Shown here: piece after piece, positions 1-7,014 of the stretch
Layout of the letters: each line of letters begins with the position of its first letter
Numbering within the stretch: position 1 is the first letter of the stretch
Source of the DNA: Baekduia alba
GTDB taxonomy: Bacteria; Actinomycetota; Thermoleophilia; Solirubrobacterales; Solirubrobacteraceae
Length of the DNA stretch: 64,000 bases
NCBI RefSeq assembly: GCF_028416635.1
Contig: NZ_CP114013.1
Location: 682,001 to 746,000 of the forward strand
Reading direction: 5' to 3'
The notes under the pieces: generated by a model
Told to the model about the DNA's origin: nothing
The model's database searches: none
Seen by the model: the letters and a program-made list of their open reading frames with translations, nothing else
Made by a program: the position numbers and the translations under genes

Positions 1-914
1 TGCACGGCGAGCAGGGACGACAACTGCTCGCCGTCGGGCGCGAAGCGCTCGAAGCCGAAGACGGCGAGCGCCTGACGCAGCGCCTCGTGCGCGACCGCGT
101 GCCGCGCCCAGCGCGCCTCCAGGCCCTCCTCGTCGACGATCCGCAGCCCTTCGTGCAGCGCGTAGATCATGTTGATGGGCGCGGTGTGGTGGTACGCGCG
201 CGGCCCGTCGGCGAACCAGTAGTCGACCATCGCCTGGAGGTCGAAGTACCAGGATCGCCGTCGGAGCCGCGCGAGCGCGCGGTCGCCGACCGTGAAGGGC
301 GCGAGGCCGGGGGGCACGTTGAGGCACTTCTGGGTCCCGGAGAACGCGGCGTCGACGCCGGCCGCGTCGAGGTCCAGCGGGTGCCCGGCCAGCGACGTCA
401 CGCAGTCGACGAGCAGCAGCCCGTCGTGCCCGTGGATCGCGTCGGCCAGCCCGTCGAGCGGCTGCGCGACGCCGGTCGACGTCTCGCCGTGGACGACGAA
501 CAGCGCCCGCGTCGCCTCGTCGGCCGCGGCCTCGACCAGCCGCTCGACCTCGATCGCGCGGCCCCACTGCTGCTCGACCTTCACGACGTCCGCGCCCGCG
601 CGGCCGAGCGCGTCGGCCATGCGGCCGCCGAACGCGCCGTGCACGCCGACGACGACGCGGTCGCCCGGCGCGATCAAGGTGTCCACCATCGCCTGCATCC
701 CGCCGCTGCCGGTCGCGCTGAGCGGGAATGTGACCTTGTTGGTGGTCTTCATCACGCGACGCAGCCGCGCGGCGAGGTCGTCCTGCAGCGCGCCGAACGC
801 GGGGTCCAGGTGCCCGACGGTCGGATGGCTCAGGGCCTTCAGGATCCGGTAGGGCACCGGCGACGGGCCGGAGCCGAGCAGCAGGCGGGCGGGAACGTCT
901 TCGACGGTCGGCAC
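1..914 (-). CDS. Class V aminotransferase (alanine-glyoxylate / serine-pyruvate type), 3' end outside window
   Basis: PLP-dependent fold-type I aminotransferase, cytosolic, probably moving an amino group between alanine or serine and glyoxylate or another 2-oxo acid. About 304 residues are visible; the family usually has 360-390, so the C-terminus lies beyond base 1. Seen in the sequence: the glycine-rich phosphate loop SATGSGGM near residue 66, the cofactor aspartate in DCVTSLAG near 170, and the Schiff-base lysine in SGTQKCLN near 192. The GTG at 914 is the only start that keeps the typical N-terminus (VPARLLLGSGPSPVP). It lies 33 nt after the upstream PKD/PASTA remnant on the same strand. 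The exact substrate cannot be told from sequence. Confidence 0.88.
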   Translation of the reverse strand, partial: MPTVEDVPARLLLGSGPSPVPYRILKALSHPTVGHLDPAFGALQDDLAARLRRVMKTTNKVTFPLSATGSGGMQAMVDTLIAPGDRVVVGVHGAFGGRMADALGRAGADVVKVEQQWGRAIEVERLVEAAADEATRALFVVHGETSTGVAQPLDGLADAIHGHDGLLLVDCVTSLAGHPLDLDAAGVDAAFSGTQKCLNVPPGLAPFTVGDRALARLRRRSWYFDLQAMVDYWFADGPRAYHHTAPINMIYALHEGLRIVDEEGLEARWARHAVAHEALRQALAVFGFERFAPDGEQLSSLLAV

Positions 915-947
915 GCCGGGGGACGTTACCGGCCCGTGCCCGTGCGC

Positions 948-1895
948 CTAGTGCTTCTTGGCCTTCTTGTGCTTCGGCTTGGGCTTGACCTTCATGGTGA
1001 TGTCGACCTTCGCGCCGGAGGTCGTCGACGTCCCGGCCTTGCGCGACTGCGCCTTGACCACGAGGTTCTTGGTGGTCTTGCGGCCCTTCGGCTTCGTGGT
1101 CTTGCCGACCTTGCAGTGCGCGCTGGTGAGCTTCGCCTTGGCCTGGGCGTAGGTGAGGCCGGTCAGCTTGGGGACCTTGCACTTGGCCGGCGTCTTCGCG
1201 ACCGGCGGCGGCTTGACGCCCGGTGGCGTCGTCGCCGGCGGCGTCACCGCCGCGCCCACCGCGATCGACCGCGTCGCGCTCGTCGCGTTGCCGACGGCGT
1301 CGGTCGCGGTGACCTTGATCGTGTAGGTGCCGGCGTTGTTGTAGGTGTGCGAGACGCTGCCGCCGTCCGCGCCGGCGCCGTCGCCGAAGTCCCAATGCGG
1401 CGTGCCGACCGCCGAGAACGTGTCGAACGTCGCGACCGAGAACCCGCCGACCGCGGTGCCCGCGGTGGCGCTGCCGGGAACGTTGACCGCCCGCAGCTCG
1501 GGCCCGGTGACGTCGAGGACGCTGAAGCCCTCCCGCGACCCGGCGGCCCCCCAGGCGGCGATCGCGTCGCCGGCGCCGTCGAACAGCACCGGCGTGACCG
1601 CGACGTTCCCGTACCACCAGTAGAGGTCGCTGGTGATCGGGGCCGTCTCGGTGAACGCGCTGCCGCCGGCCTCCCGGAGGGCCGTGTGCAGCGACGGTCC
1701 AGGGTTCGCGCCCCAGATCACGGCCGTCCGCCCGGTCGGCGTCATGTCGACCGATGGCGCGGAGCCGCCCGATGCGAACGTCGCGGCCGCGCTGGTGAAC
1801 GGCTGGCCGAACGTGCCCAGGCGCGCCGCGATGCTTCCCGAGGCGCTGTCGACCCACGCCACCGCGACCTCGTTGCCGTCGGACAGCGCGATCAC
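948..1895 (-). CDS. PKD + PASTA domain surface protein, 5'-truncated remnant
   Basis: 315 residues as opened from the GTG at 1895. Residues 1-130 resemble the beta-rich repeats of long secreted proteins, about 133-215 form a PKD domain (WDFGDG, HTYNNAGTYTIKVTA), a Pro/Thr-rich linker follows, about 238-303 are a PASTA-like domain, and the end is a very basic tail (KPKPKHKKAKKH). The domains belong outside the cell, yet there is no signal peptide and no Shine-Dalgarno sequence. The same frame runs upstream to about 1979 with coding-like sequence (GYYPV) but no ATG, GTG or TTG before a stop that overlaps the previous gene. It is best read as the 3' part of a longer exported protein whose beginning was lost; expression is doubtful. 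Confidence 0.6.
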   Translation of the reverse strand: MIALSDGNEVAVAWVDSASGSIAARLGTFGQPFTSAAATFASGGSAPSVDMTPTGRTAVIWGANPGPSLHTALREAGGSAFTETAPITSDLYWWYGNVAVTPVLFDGAGDAIAAWGAAGSREGFSVLDVTGPELRAVNVPGSATAGTAVGGFSVATFDTFSAVGTPHWDFGDGAGADGGSVSHTYNNAGTYTIKVTATDAVGNATSATRSIAVGAAVTPPATTPPGVKPPPVAKTPAKCKVPKLTGLTYAQAKAKLTSAHCKVGKTTKPKGRKTTKNLVVKAQSRKAGTSTTSGAKVDITMKVKPKPKHKKAKKH

Positions 1896-1965
1896 GGGGT
1901 AGTAGCCGGCACTCTCGCGGTGGACGCCACAGCGCGCAACGGACGAACGTCCAGGAAACGGGCCC

Positions 1966-2340
1966 CTATGGGACCTTCACGTCGGGGAACCACTCGGCGC
2001 AGTGCTCGCGCAGCACGTCGGTGATCCACGTGCGCTCGGCGCGCGTCGCCGCGCGGTAGCGGGCCAGCAGCGCCTTGGCGCCCGCGGTCGCGACCTCGTT
2101 GACGACCCACGTCGCGACCAGGCGCTCGAACAGGAACTCGATCGCGCGGGCGCGGACGTCCTCGACGTTGGCCGCGGCGCGCGCCTGCGCGGGGTCGGCG
2201 GTCGCGGCGTACTGCTGGCGCGACTTCGGCGAGAGCGCCCCGCGCAGGGTCAGGACCTGCTCGCCGTCGGGCGAGGCGTAGTCGGTGGTCGGCGCCTCGA
2301 GCTTGTCGGTGCGCCCGCGCTGGCGGCTGCGGCGGCCCAT
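1966..2340 (-). CDS. Conserved-looking hypothetical protein, 124 aa
   Basis: Not recognised. A basic N-terminus (MGRRSRQRGRTDK) leads into a mostly helical, Ala-rich body with a stretch IEFLFERLVATWVVNEV and a C-terminal WFPDVKVP. No membrane segment, signal peptide or known motif is visible. Codon use is typical of the region. It starts 10 nt after the metallo-hydrolase gene on the same strand, so the two are probably one transcript. The ATG at 2340 is the only sensible start. Confidence 0.7.
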   Translation of the reverse strand: MGRRSRQRGRTDKLEAPTTDYASPDGEQVLTLRGALSPKSRQQYAATADPAQARAAANVEDVRARAIEFLFERLVATWVVNEVATAGAKALLARYRAATRAERTWITDVLREHCAEWFPDVKVP

Positions 2341-2350
2341 GGTGCAGAGG

Positions 2351-3115
2351 CTACGTCGTCGCCGCGGCGTGCTCGAGCTGCGCGGCCACGTCGCCGGTCA
2401 GCGGGTTCGCGTGCCCGGCCCACGCCGTGTTCGGCTCCAGCGCGGCGAGCTTGCGGATCGAGGCGCGCGCGACCTCCGTGTCCCAGTTGAATGCGCGGTG
2501 CGGGACGCGCGGATGGCCGTGCAGGCCGGTCTGCGGGTCGAGTGTGTAGAAGGTGTCGCTGACGAGGGCGAGGCGGTCGCTGGGCCGCCACAGGCCGATG
2601 AGCCCCGGCGCGTGGCCGGGCAGGTGGACGACCTGGAAGCCGGCGACGTCGTCGCCCTCGGAGACGGTGCCCGCGACCTTCACCGGCCCGCCGTCCCAGG
2701 CGCCGAGCATCGCGCCGAGCACGACGCGGCCGTGCGGCGCGAGCTCGGACAGGTTGAAGTAGTGCATCCCGCCGTCGCCCTCGGCGTCGGCGACCTCGTC
2801 CGGATGGCAGAAGACGGGCACGTCGGACAGCCCGGGCGCGACGCCGCGATGGTCCGGATGGCCGTGGCCGAGCACGATCCGCGTGAGCCCGCCGAGCTGC
2901 CGCGCCGCGAGCGCGACGGACGCGGTCATCGCCTCGATCCCGGCGTCGAAGGCCAGGACCCCACCACCGTCCCGGACCAAGTACACGTTCATGGTCCTGC
3001 TCGGGAAGCCGCCGCGCACGACCCACACGCCGTCGGCGATCGACTCCGGCCCGCCGGCGTTCAGGCGCGCGAGGCGGGGACGAGCGCGGATCCGACCGGC
3101 GGCAGCTTGGGACAT
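2351..3115 (-). CDS. Metallo-beta-lactamase-fold hydrolase
   Basis: 254 residues. Hydrolase of the MBL superfamily, with the dinuclear metal signature HGHPDH at residues 84-89, a later metal-binding histidine in HLPGHAPG, and a bridging aspartate in LVSDTF. N-terminal strands (VWVVRGG, MNVYLVRD) are typical of glyoxalase II-like members. Substrate unknown; a thioester or lactone is common for this branch. The ATG at 3115 was chosen because a TAGACT -10 box ends 8 nt upstream and the protein then begins at a normal family N-terminus. It is transcribed divergently from a second MBL enzyme and is followed at 10 nt by a hypothetical gene. Confidence 0.88.
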   Translation of the reverse strand: MSQAAAGRIRARPRLARLNAGGPESIADGVWVVRGGFPSRTMNVYLVRDGGGVLAFDAGIEAMTASVALAARQLGGLTRIVLGHGHPDHRGVAPGLSDVPVFCHPDEVADAEGDGGMHYFNLSELAPHGRVVLGAMLGAWDGGPVKVAGTVSEGDDVAGFQVVHLPGHAPGLIGLWRPSDRLALVSDTFYTLDPQTGLHGHPRVPHRAFNWDTEVARASIRKLAALEPNTAWAGHANPLTGDVAAQLEHAAATT

Positions 3116-3142
3116 CTGCGCGCAGTCTAGGGTTGAACCCAG
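3116..3142. promoter_or_regulatory. 27-bp divergent promoter with interlocked -10 boxes
   Basis: The whole gap between two divergent ATGs is 27 bp. A minus-strand TAGACT (3129 to 3124) and a plus-strand TAGGGT (3128-3133) share two bases, and lie 8 and 9 nt before their start codons. GGGTTGAACCC (3130-3140) is an inverted repeat with a one-base centre covering the plus-strand initiation region. RNA polymerase could hardly serve both genes at once, so the two genes are probably exclusive or share one control. Inferred from sequence only. Confidence 0.5.
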
Positions 3143-4144
3143 ATGCCGGAGGCCAATCGCAAGCGGGAAGTCGGTCGAGGGGAGCGTGTCCTGCCGGGTG
3201 TGTGGCGGCTGCGGCTGCCGCTCCCGTGGCCGGGCGTCCCGCACTGCAACGCCTGGGCCCTGGCCGCCGGCGACGGCATCGTCCTGGTCGACACCGGCAT
3301 GCACGAGCCGGGCTCGATGGGTCACCTGGAGCGGGCGCTGGCGCAGGTCAACCTCAACCTGGACCTCGTCCGGCTGTTGGTCTGCACGCACGCGCACTCC
3401 GACCACTACGGGCAGGCGGCGACGATCGTCGAGCGCACCGGGTGCGAGCTGTGGATGCATCCCAACCACGATCACATGCTCAGCGCCGCGCGCGATCCGG
3501 ATGCCGCGTTCGACCGGCGCATCGAGGTCGCGCGGCAGTCGGGCGTGCCCGAGGACCCGCTCACCCGCTACGCGCAGACGCGCCGCGGCCAGGGCTACGG
3601 CATCGCCGGGATCGTCGAGCCGCATCGCGACCTCGTGCCCGACGTCGAGGTCCACACCGACCTCGGCACCTGGCAGGTCTTCGAGACGCCCGGCCACGCG
3701 CCGTCGCACGTCTGCCTCTACCAGGAGGAGCGCCGGATCCTGCTCTCGGGCGACCACCTCCTCGGCCGCGTGTCGTTGTACTACGACTACGGCTACTCGC
3801 CCGATCCGGCCGGCGAGTTCCTGCACTCGCTCGACCTCGTCCAGGAGCTCGACGCGCGGCTCTGCCTCTCCGGCCACGGCCGCACGTTCACCGACGTCCA
3901 GGCCCACATCAACGCCAACCGGACGCTCGTGCGCGACCGCCTCGCGCGCGTGGAGGCGGTGATCGCGGCCGAGCCCGGCCTGACCGCCTTCGACGCGATC
4001 CCGAAGATCTACGGCGCCGCGATCACGCCGATGAACGCGAACTGGTGGCTCTCGGAGACGCTGTCCTACCTCCGCCACCTGGAGCACGCCGACCGGGTCC
4101 ACCGCGTCGACGACGGCCCGGAGCGCTGGGCCGCGAAGACCTGA
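3143..4144 (+). CDS. Metallo-beta-lactamase-fold hydrolase with C-terminal helical domain
   Basis: 333 residues. MBL superfamily: metal motif THAHSDH at 82-88, later histidine in TPGHAPSH, bridging aspartate in LLSGDHLLG, and the final histidine in LSGHGRTF. The C-terminal 80 residues add a helical domain (IPKIYGAAITPMNANWW), as in LACTB2-like MBL proteins. The enzyme probably cleaves a thioester, RNA end or lactone; the substrate is not clear. It is divergent from another MBL hydrolase of different length and low similarity, so the pair is not a recent duplication. Confidence 0.87.
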   Translation: MPEANRKREVGRGERVLPGVWRLRLPLPWPGVPHCNAWALAAGDGIVLVDTGMHEPGSMGHLERALAQVNLNLDLVRLLVCTHAHSDHYGQAATIVERTGCELWMHPNHDHMLSAARDPDAAFDRRIEVARQSGVPEDPLTRYAQTRRGQGYGIAGIVEPHRDLVPDVEVHTDLGTWQVFETPGHAPSHVCLYQEERRILLSGDHLLGRVSLYYDYGYSPDPAGEFLHSLDLVQELDARLCLSGHGRTFTDVQAHINANRTLVRDRLARVEAVIAAEPGLTAFDAIPKIYGAAITPMNANWWLSETLSYLRHLEHADRVHRVDDGPERWAAKT

Positions 4145-4167
4145 CCGGACACCCGTCCCAAACCTTG

Positions 4168-4179
4168 ACACGATCGTGT
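4168..4179. promoter_or_regulatory. Perfect 12-bp palindrome upstream of metF
   Basis: ACACGATCGTGT is a perfect palindrome 16 nt before the metF start codon. It overlaps a TTGACA-like -35 (4165-4170). A weak -10 (TAGGCG, 4186-4191) is 15 nt from that -35. The site is suited to a dimeric repressor of TetR type. Which protein binds is unknown; no regulator gene adjoins metF. Confidence 0.5.
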
Positions 4180-4195
4180 TAGGGTTAGGCGGACC

Positions 4196-5125
4196 ATGCC
4201 ACGGATCAGCGAGCTGCTCGGCGGCGACGACCCGACGTTCTCCTTCGAGTTCTTCCCGCCCAAGACGCCCGAGGGCGAGGAGAACTTCAAGCACGCGCTG
4301 ACCGAGCTCGCGCCGCTGGACCCGTCCTTCGTGTCGGTCACCTACGGCGCCGGCGGGGCCACGCGCGACAAGACGGTCGAGATCGTCCGCCACATCAAGG
4401 AGACGCACGGCCTGGAGGCGATGGCGCACTTCACGTGCGTCGGCGCGACCACCGACGAGCTGCGCGAGACGCTCGCGGAGATCCGCGAGGCCGGCATCGA
4501 CAACGTCCTCGCGCTCCGCGGCGACCCGCCGCGCGGGCAGACCGAGTGGGTCGCGTCCGAGGGCGGTCTGGAGTACTCCCATCAGCTCGTCGCGCTGCTG
4601 CGCGAGGACTACGACTTCGCGATTGCCGCCGCGTGCTTCCCGGAGACGCACATCCACGCGACGTCGCCCGAGGACGACCTGCGCTACCTGAAGGAGAAGG
4701 TCGACGCCGGCGTCGACTTCCTCATCACGCAGCTGTTCTTCGACAACCAGTTGTACTACGACTTCGTCGAGCGGGCGCGCGCGGTCGGGATCGGCGTCCC
4801 GATCATCCCGGGCATCATGCCGATCACCAGCTACGGGCAGATCAAGACGATCACCGGGCTGTGCGGCGCGACGATGCCCGAGCATGTCCTCGGCGAGCTC
4901 GACGCGCGCCAGGACGACAAGGAGGCCGTCGCGGAGTTCGGCGTCTCCTACGCGACGATGCAGTGCGCCGACCTGCTCGCGCACGGCGCGCCCGGGATCC
5001 ACTTCTGCACCATGAACCGCTCGCCCGCGACGCGGGCGATCCTCAGCGCGCTGCGGCTGTGGCAGCCGTGGGACGCACGGCGCACGGGCCTCGGCGAGCC
5101 GCGCCGGCCGCCCGTCGGCGCGTAG
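4196..5125 (+). CDS. metF: 5,10-methylenetetrahydrofolate reductase
   Basis: 309 residues, the usual length for bacterial MetF. The flavoenzyme reduces methylene-THF to methyl-THF for methionine synthesis. Visible hallmarks: N-terminal FSFEFFPPKT with the catalytic glutamate, VTYGAGG, LALRGDPP, AAACFPETH, ITQLFFDN, and PIIPGIMPI. The frame continues about 17 residues past the conserved end (LRLWQPWD) in an Arg/Pro-rich tail. The ATG at 4196 gives the standard N-terminus. Upstream is a 12-bp palindrome next to a TTGACA box, so transcription may be controlled. A methyltransferase gene follows after 22 nt. Confidence 0.96.
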   Translation: MPRISELLGGDDPTFSFEFFPPKTPEGEENFKHALTELAPLDPSFVSVTYGAGGATRDKTVEIVRHIKETHGLEAMAHFTCVGATTDELRETLAEIREAGIDNVLALRGDPPRGQTEWVASEGGLEYSHQLVALLREDYDFAIAAACFPETHIHATSPEDDLRYLKEKVDAGVDFLITQLFFDNQLYYDFVERARAVGIGVPIIPGIMPITSYGQIKTITGLCGATMPEHVLGELDARQDDKEAVAEFGVSYATMQCADLLAHGAPGIHFCTMNRSPATRAILSALRLWQPWDARRTGLGEPRRPPVGA

Positions 5126-5147
5126 GCGCCGAGGCACAGGCATCGTC

Positions 5148-5957
5148 ATGGCCGACCACCCCGCGACCACCTGGGGCGTCGGCGAGTACCCGCTGATGGC
5201 CCAGCGGCTCAAGCCGGCGGCGCAGCGCGCGGTGGACCTCGCCCGCGTCGCGCCCGGCGACCGCGTCCTGGACCTCGCCTGCGGCACGGGCAACGCCGCG
5301 CTGATGGCGGCCGCCCGCGGCGCCGAGCAGGTTATAGGCGTCGACTTCGAGCCCGCGCTCCTGGCGATCGCGCGCGAGCGCGGCGAGGGCCTGGACCTCA
5401 CGATCGACTGGCGCGTCGGCGACCTCGGCGCGCTGCCGGTGGCCGACGCGAGCGTCGACGTCGTGGTCTCGGCCTTCGGGATCATGTACGCCTCGGATCA
5501 GCCCCGCGCCGCGGCCGAGCTGGCGCGCGTGTGCGCGCCCGGGGCACGCGTCGTGCTCGCGAGTTGGACGCCGGGCGGCGTAATGCCCGGCCTGGGCGCC
5601 GCGGTGGCGCCGTTCGTCGCGCCCCCGCCGCTGGCCGGCCTGCCCCCGTCGCGCTGGGGCGACCCCGACGCGGCCCGCGCGCTGCTCACCGACGCCGGCG
5701 TCGTCGCCGGCGCCGCGCACCCCGAAGCGCTCACGCTGACGTTCGAGAACCGCCTGAGCGCGGTCGCCTTCCTGGTCCGGACCGCCGGTCACGTGGTCGC
5801 CGAGCGGCCGCGCCTGGAGGCCGAAGGCCGCTGGCCGCAGCTGCTCGCCGCGGTGGCCGCGCACGTCAGCGCGAGCGCGACGACCGACGACGACGGCCGC
5901 GTCGCGCTGTCGCTCGAGTACCTGCTGGTCGAGGCGCGCGCCGCCGCCGAGGCCTAG
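5148..5957 (+). CDS. Class I SAM-dependent methyltransferase
   Basis: 269 residues with a complete Rossmann methyltransferase core: motif I LDLACGTGNA at about 41-50, acidic motif II VIGVDFEP, and motif IV VDVVVSAFGIMYA, followed by ARVVLASWTPGG. Closest in pattern to UbiE/Methyltransf_11 proteins acting on small molecules; the substrate is unknown. It lies 22 nt after metF on the same strand and may be co-transcribed. Its stop overlaps the end of a convergent methyltransferase gene by 4 bp. Confidence 0.85.
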   Translation: MADHPATTWGVGEYPLMAQRLKPAAQRAVDLARVAPGDRVLDLACGTGNAALMAAARGAEQVIGVDFEPALLAIARERGEGLDLTIDWRVGDLGALPVADASVDVVVSAFGIMYASDQPRAAAELARVCAPGARVVLASWTPGGVMPGLGAAVAPFVAPPPLAGLPPSRWGDPDAARALLTDAGVVAGAAHPEALTLTFENRLSAVAFLVRTAGHVVAERPRLEAEGRWPQLLAAVAAHVSASATTDDDGRVALSLEYLLVEARAAAEA

Positions 5958-6610
5958 CCCACCCGCGCCCACGCCTGCACGAGCGTGAACGTCGTCCCGC
6001 GCCGGTCGGGGTCCGCGAGCTCGGACGCGGCCTGGCGGTGCAGGTAGGCCAGGCCGTCGCCGCCGAGGATGTCGGCGAGGCGGTCGGCGTAGAGGTCGGC
6101 GAGGTGCAGCGGGAGGTGGAGGTAGGGGTGGCCGGCCTCGAGCCCGAGGACGTGGGTCCGGACGTGCGGCTCCAGGCCCGCGCGGCGCATGAGCGCCGGG
6201 AGCCGGCGGCCGGCGTCGAGGTCGCCGCCGGCGACCTTCAGCGCCTGCGCGGCGCGGCCGACGAGGTGGGCGGTCGCGGGCGCGTAGGGCTCGTGGACGA
6301 GCGTCCGGGTGTCCGGCTCCTCGATCACCAGCACGCCGCCCGGCGCGACGAGCGTCTTGTAGGTCTCGATCTGCTCGCCGGCCCGGCCGAGCATCGAGAG
6401 CTGGAAGCGGGCGTGGACGAGGTCGAAGGTGCCGGACGGCGGCGCGCCGTCGTGGTCGTGCCAGCCGATGCGCAGCACGGTCGCGTCCGCGGGCAGCGCG
6501 AGGTCGTCGAGCAGCGCGCGGGCCGCGGGCTCCCACACCCGCGACTGCAGCGCGAGCGCACCGCGCTGCTGCGCGCGGTCGGGGAGGACGTACAGGGCGG
6601 GGGCGGACAT
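5954..6610 (-). CDS. Methyltransferase-like protein lacking the SAM-binding loop
   Basis: 218 residues. N-terminus (LYVLPDRAQQRGALALQSRVWEP) and C-terminal two thirds (FDLVHARFQLSMLGRAGEQ, GGVLVIEEPD, AGRRLPALMRRAGLEP) match a common actinobacterial family of SAM-dependent methyltransferases. Between them the glycine-rich motif I and acidic motif II, about 50 residues, are missing: VLRIGWHDHDG runs straight into FDLVHAR. The frame is open, so this is an in-frame internal deletion. The product probably cannot bind SAM normally and may be inactive. ATG at 6610 gives the family N-terminus. Confidence 0.75.
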   Translation of the reverse strand: MSAPALYVLPDRAQQRGALALQSRVWEPAARALLDDLALPADATVLRIGWHDHDGAPPSGTFDLVHARFQLSMLGRAGEQIETYKTLVAPGGVLVIEEPDTRTLVHEPYAPATAHLVGRAAQALKVAGGDLDAGRRLPALMRRAGLEPHVRTHVLGLEAGHPYLHLPLHLADLYADRLADILGGDGLAYLHRQAASELADPDRRGTTFTLVQAWARVG

Positions 6611-6699
6611 GCCACGAAGGGTCCCTCCTGCCCAGACCTGCGCAAAGCGGGGTAGCCGTACCTCCCCCGGGCGGAGAGCCCGCCGCGACGTCCCCCTGC

Positions 6700-6990
6700 C
6701 TAGGCGCCGTCGTCCTCGGCGACGATCTCCAGCCCCTCGGCGACCATCGGCCGCCCGTTGAGCGTGTAGCGGACGTCGACCGAGTCGTTCTGCCGGTAGG
6801 TCCCGACGCCCCACGCGCCCAGGAACCACCGCCAGCCGGAGACCTTGTCCTTGCGCAGCGCGCGGCCCTCGAAGACGAGGTCGCGGCCGTCGAGGACGAA
6901 GTCGACGCCCTGCTGCTGCGGCACGCCCGAGATGAAGACCTCGAACGGCGGCTGGACCTGCGGTGGCAGGCGTGCGATGGAACGGGGCAC
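6700..6990 (-). CDS. Small hypothetical protein, 96 aa
   Basis: Not recognised. The GTG at 6990 opens a 96-residue protein with a compact, well-mixed sequence (FEVFISGVPQQQGVDFVLDGRDLVFEGR, then GWRWFLGAWGVGTYRQNDSVDVRY, read here in parts) that looks like an all-beta domain. Codon use is typical. It is divergent from the decarboxylase-fold gene with 24 nt between start codons, so the two probably share a promoter region. No signal peptide or membrane segment. Confidence 0.65.
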   Translation of the reverse strand: MPRSIARLPPQVQPPFEVFISGVPQQQGVDFVLDGRDLVFEGRALRKDKVSGWRWFLGAWGVGTYRQNDSVDVRYTLNGRPMVAEGLEIVAEDDGA

Positions 6991-7014
6991 GGCAGGGCAT
7001 GATGCCGGATCACC

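Noticed and set aside
2351-5485. A very long minus-strand open frame of about 1,040 codons spanning the MBL gene, the divergent MBL gene and metF
   Set aside because: Only its last 254 codons have protein-like sequence. The rest is the antisense of two clear genes and is open merely because GC-rich DNA has few stops.
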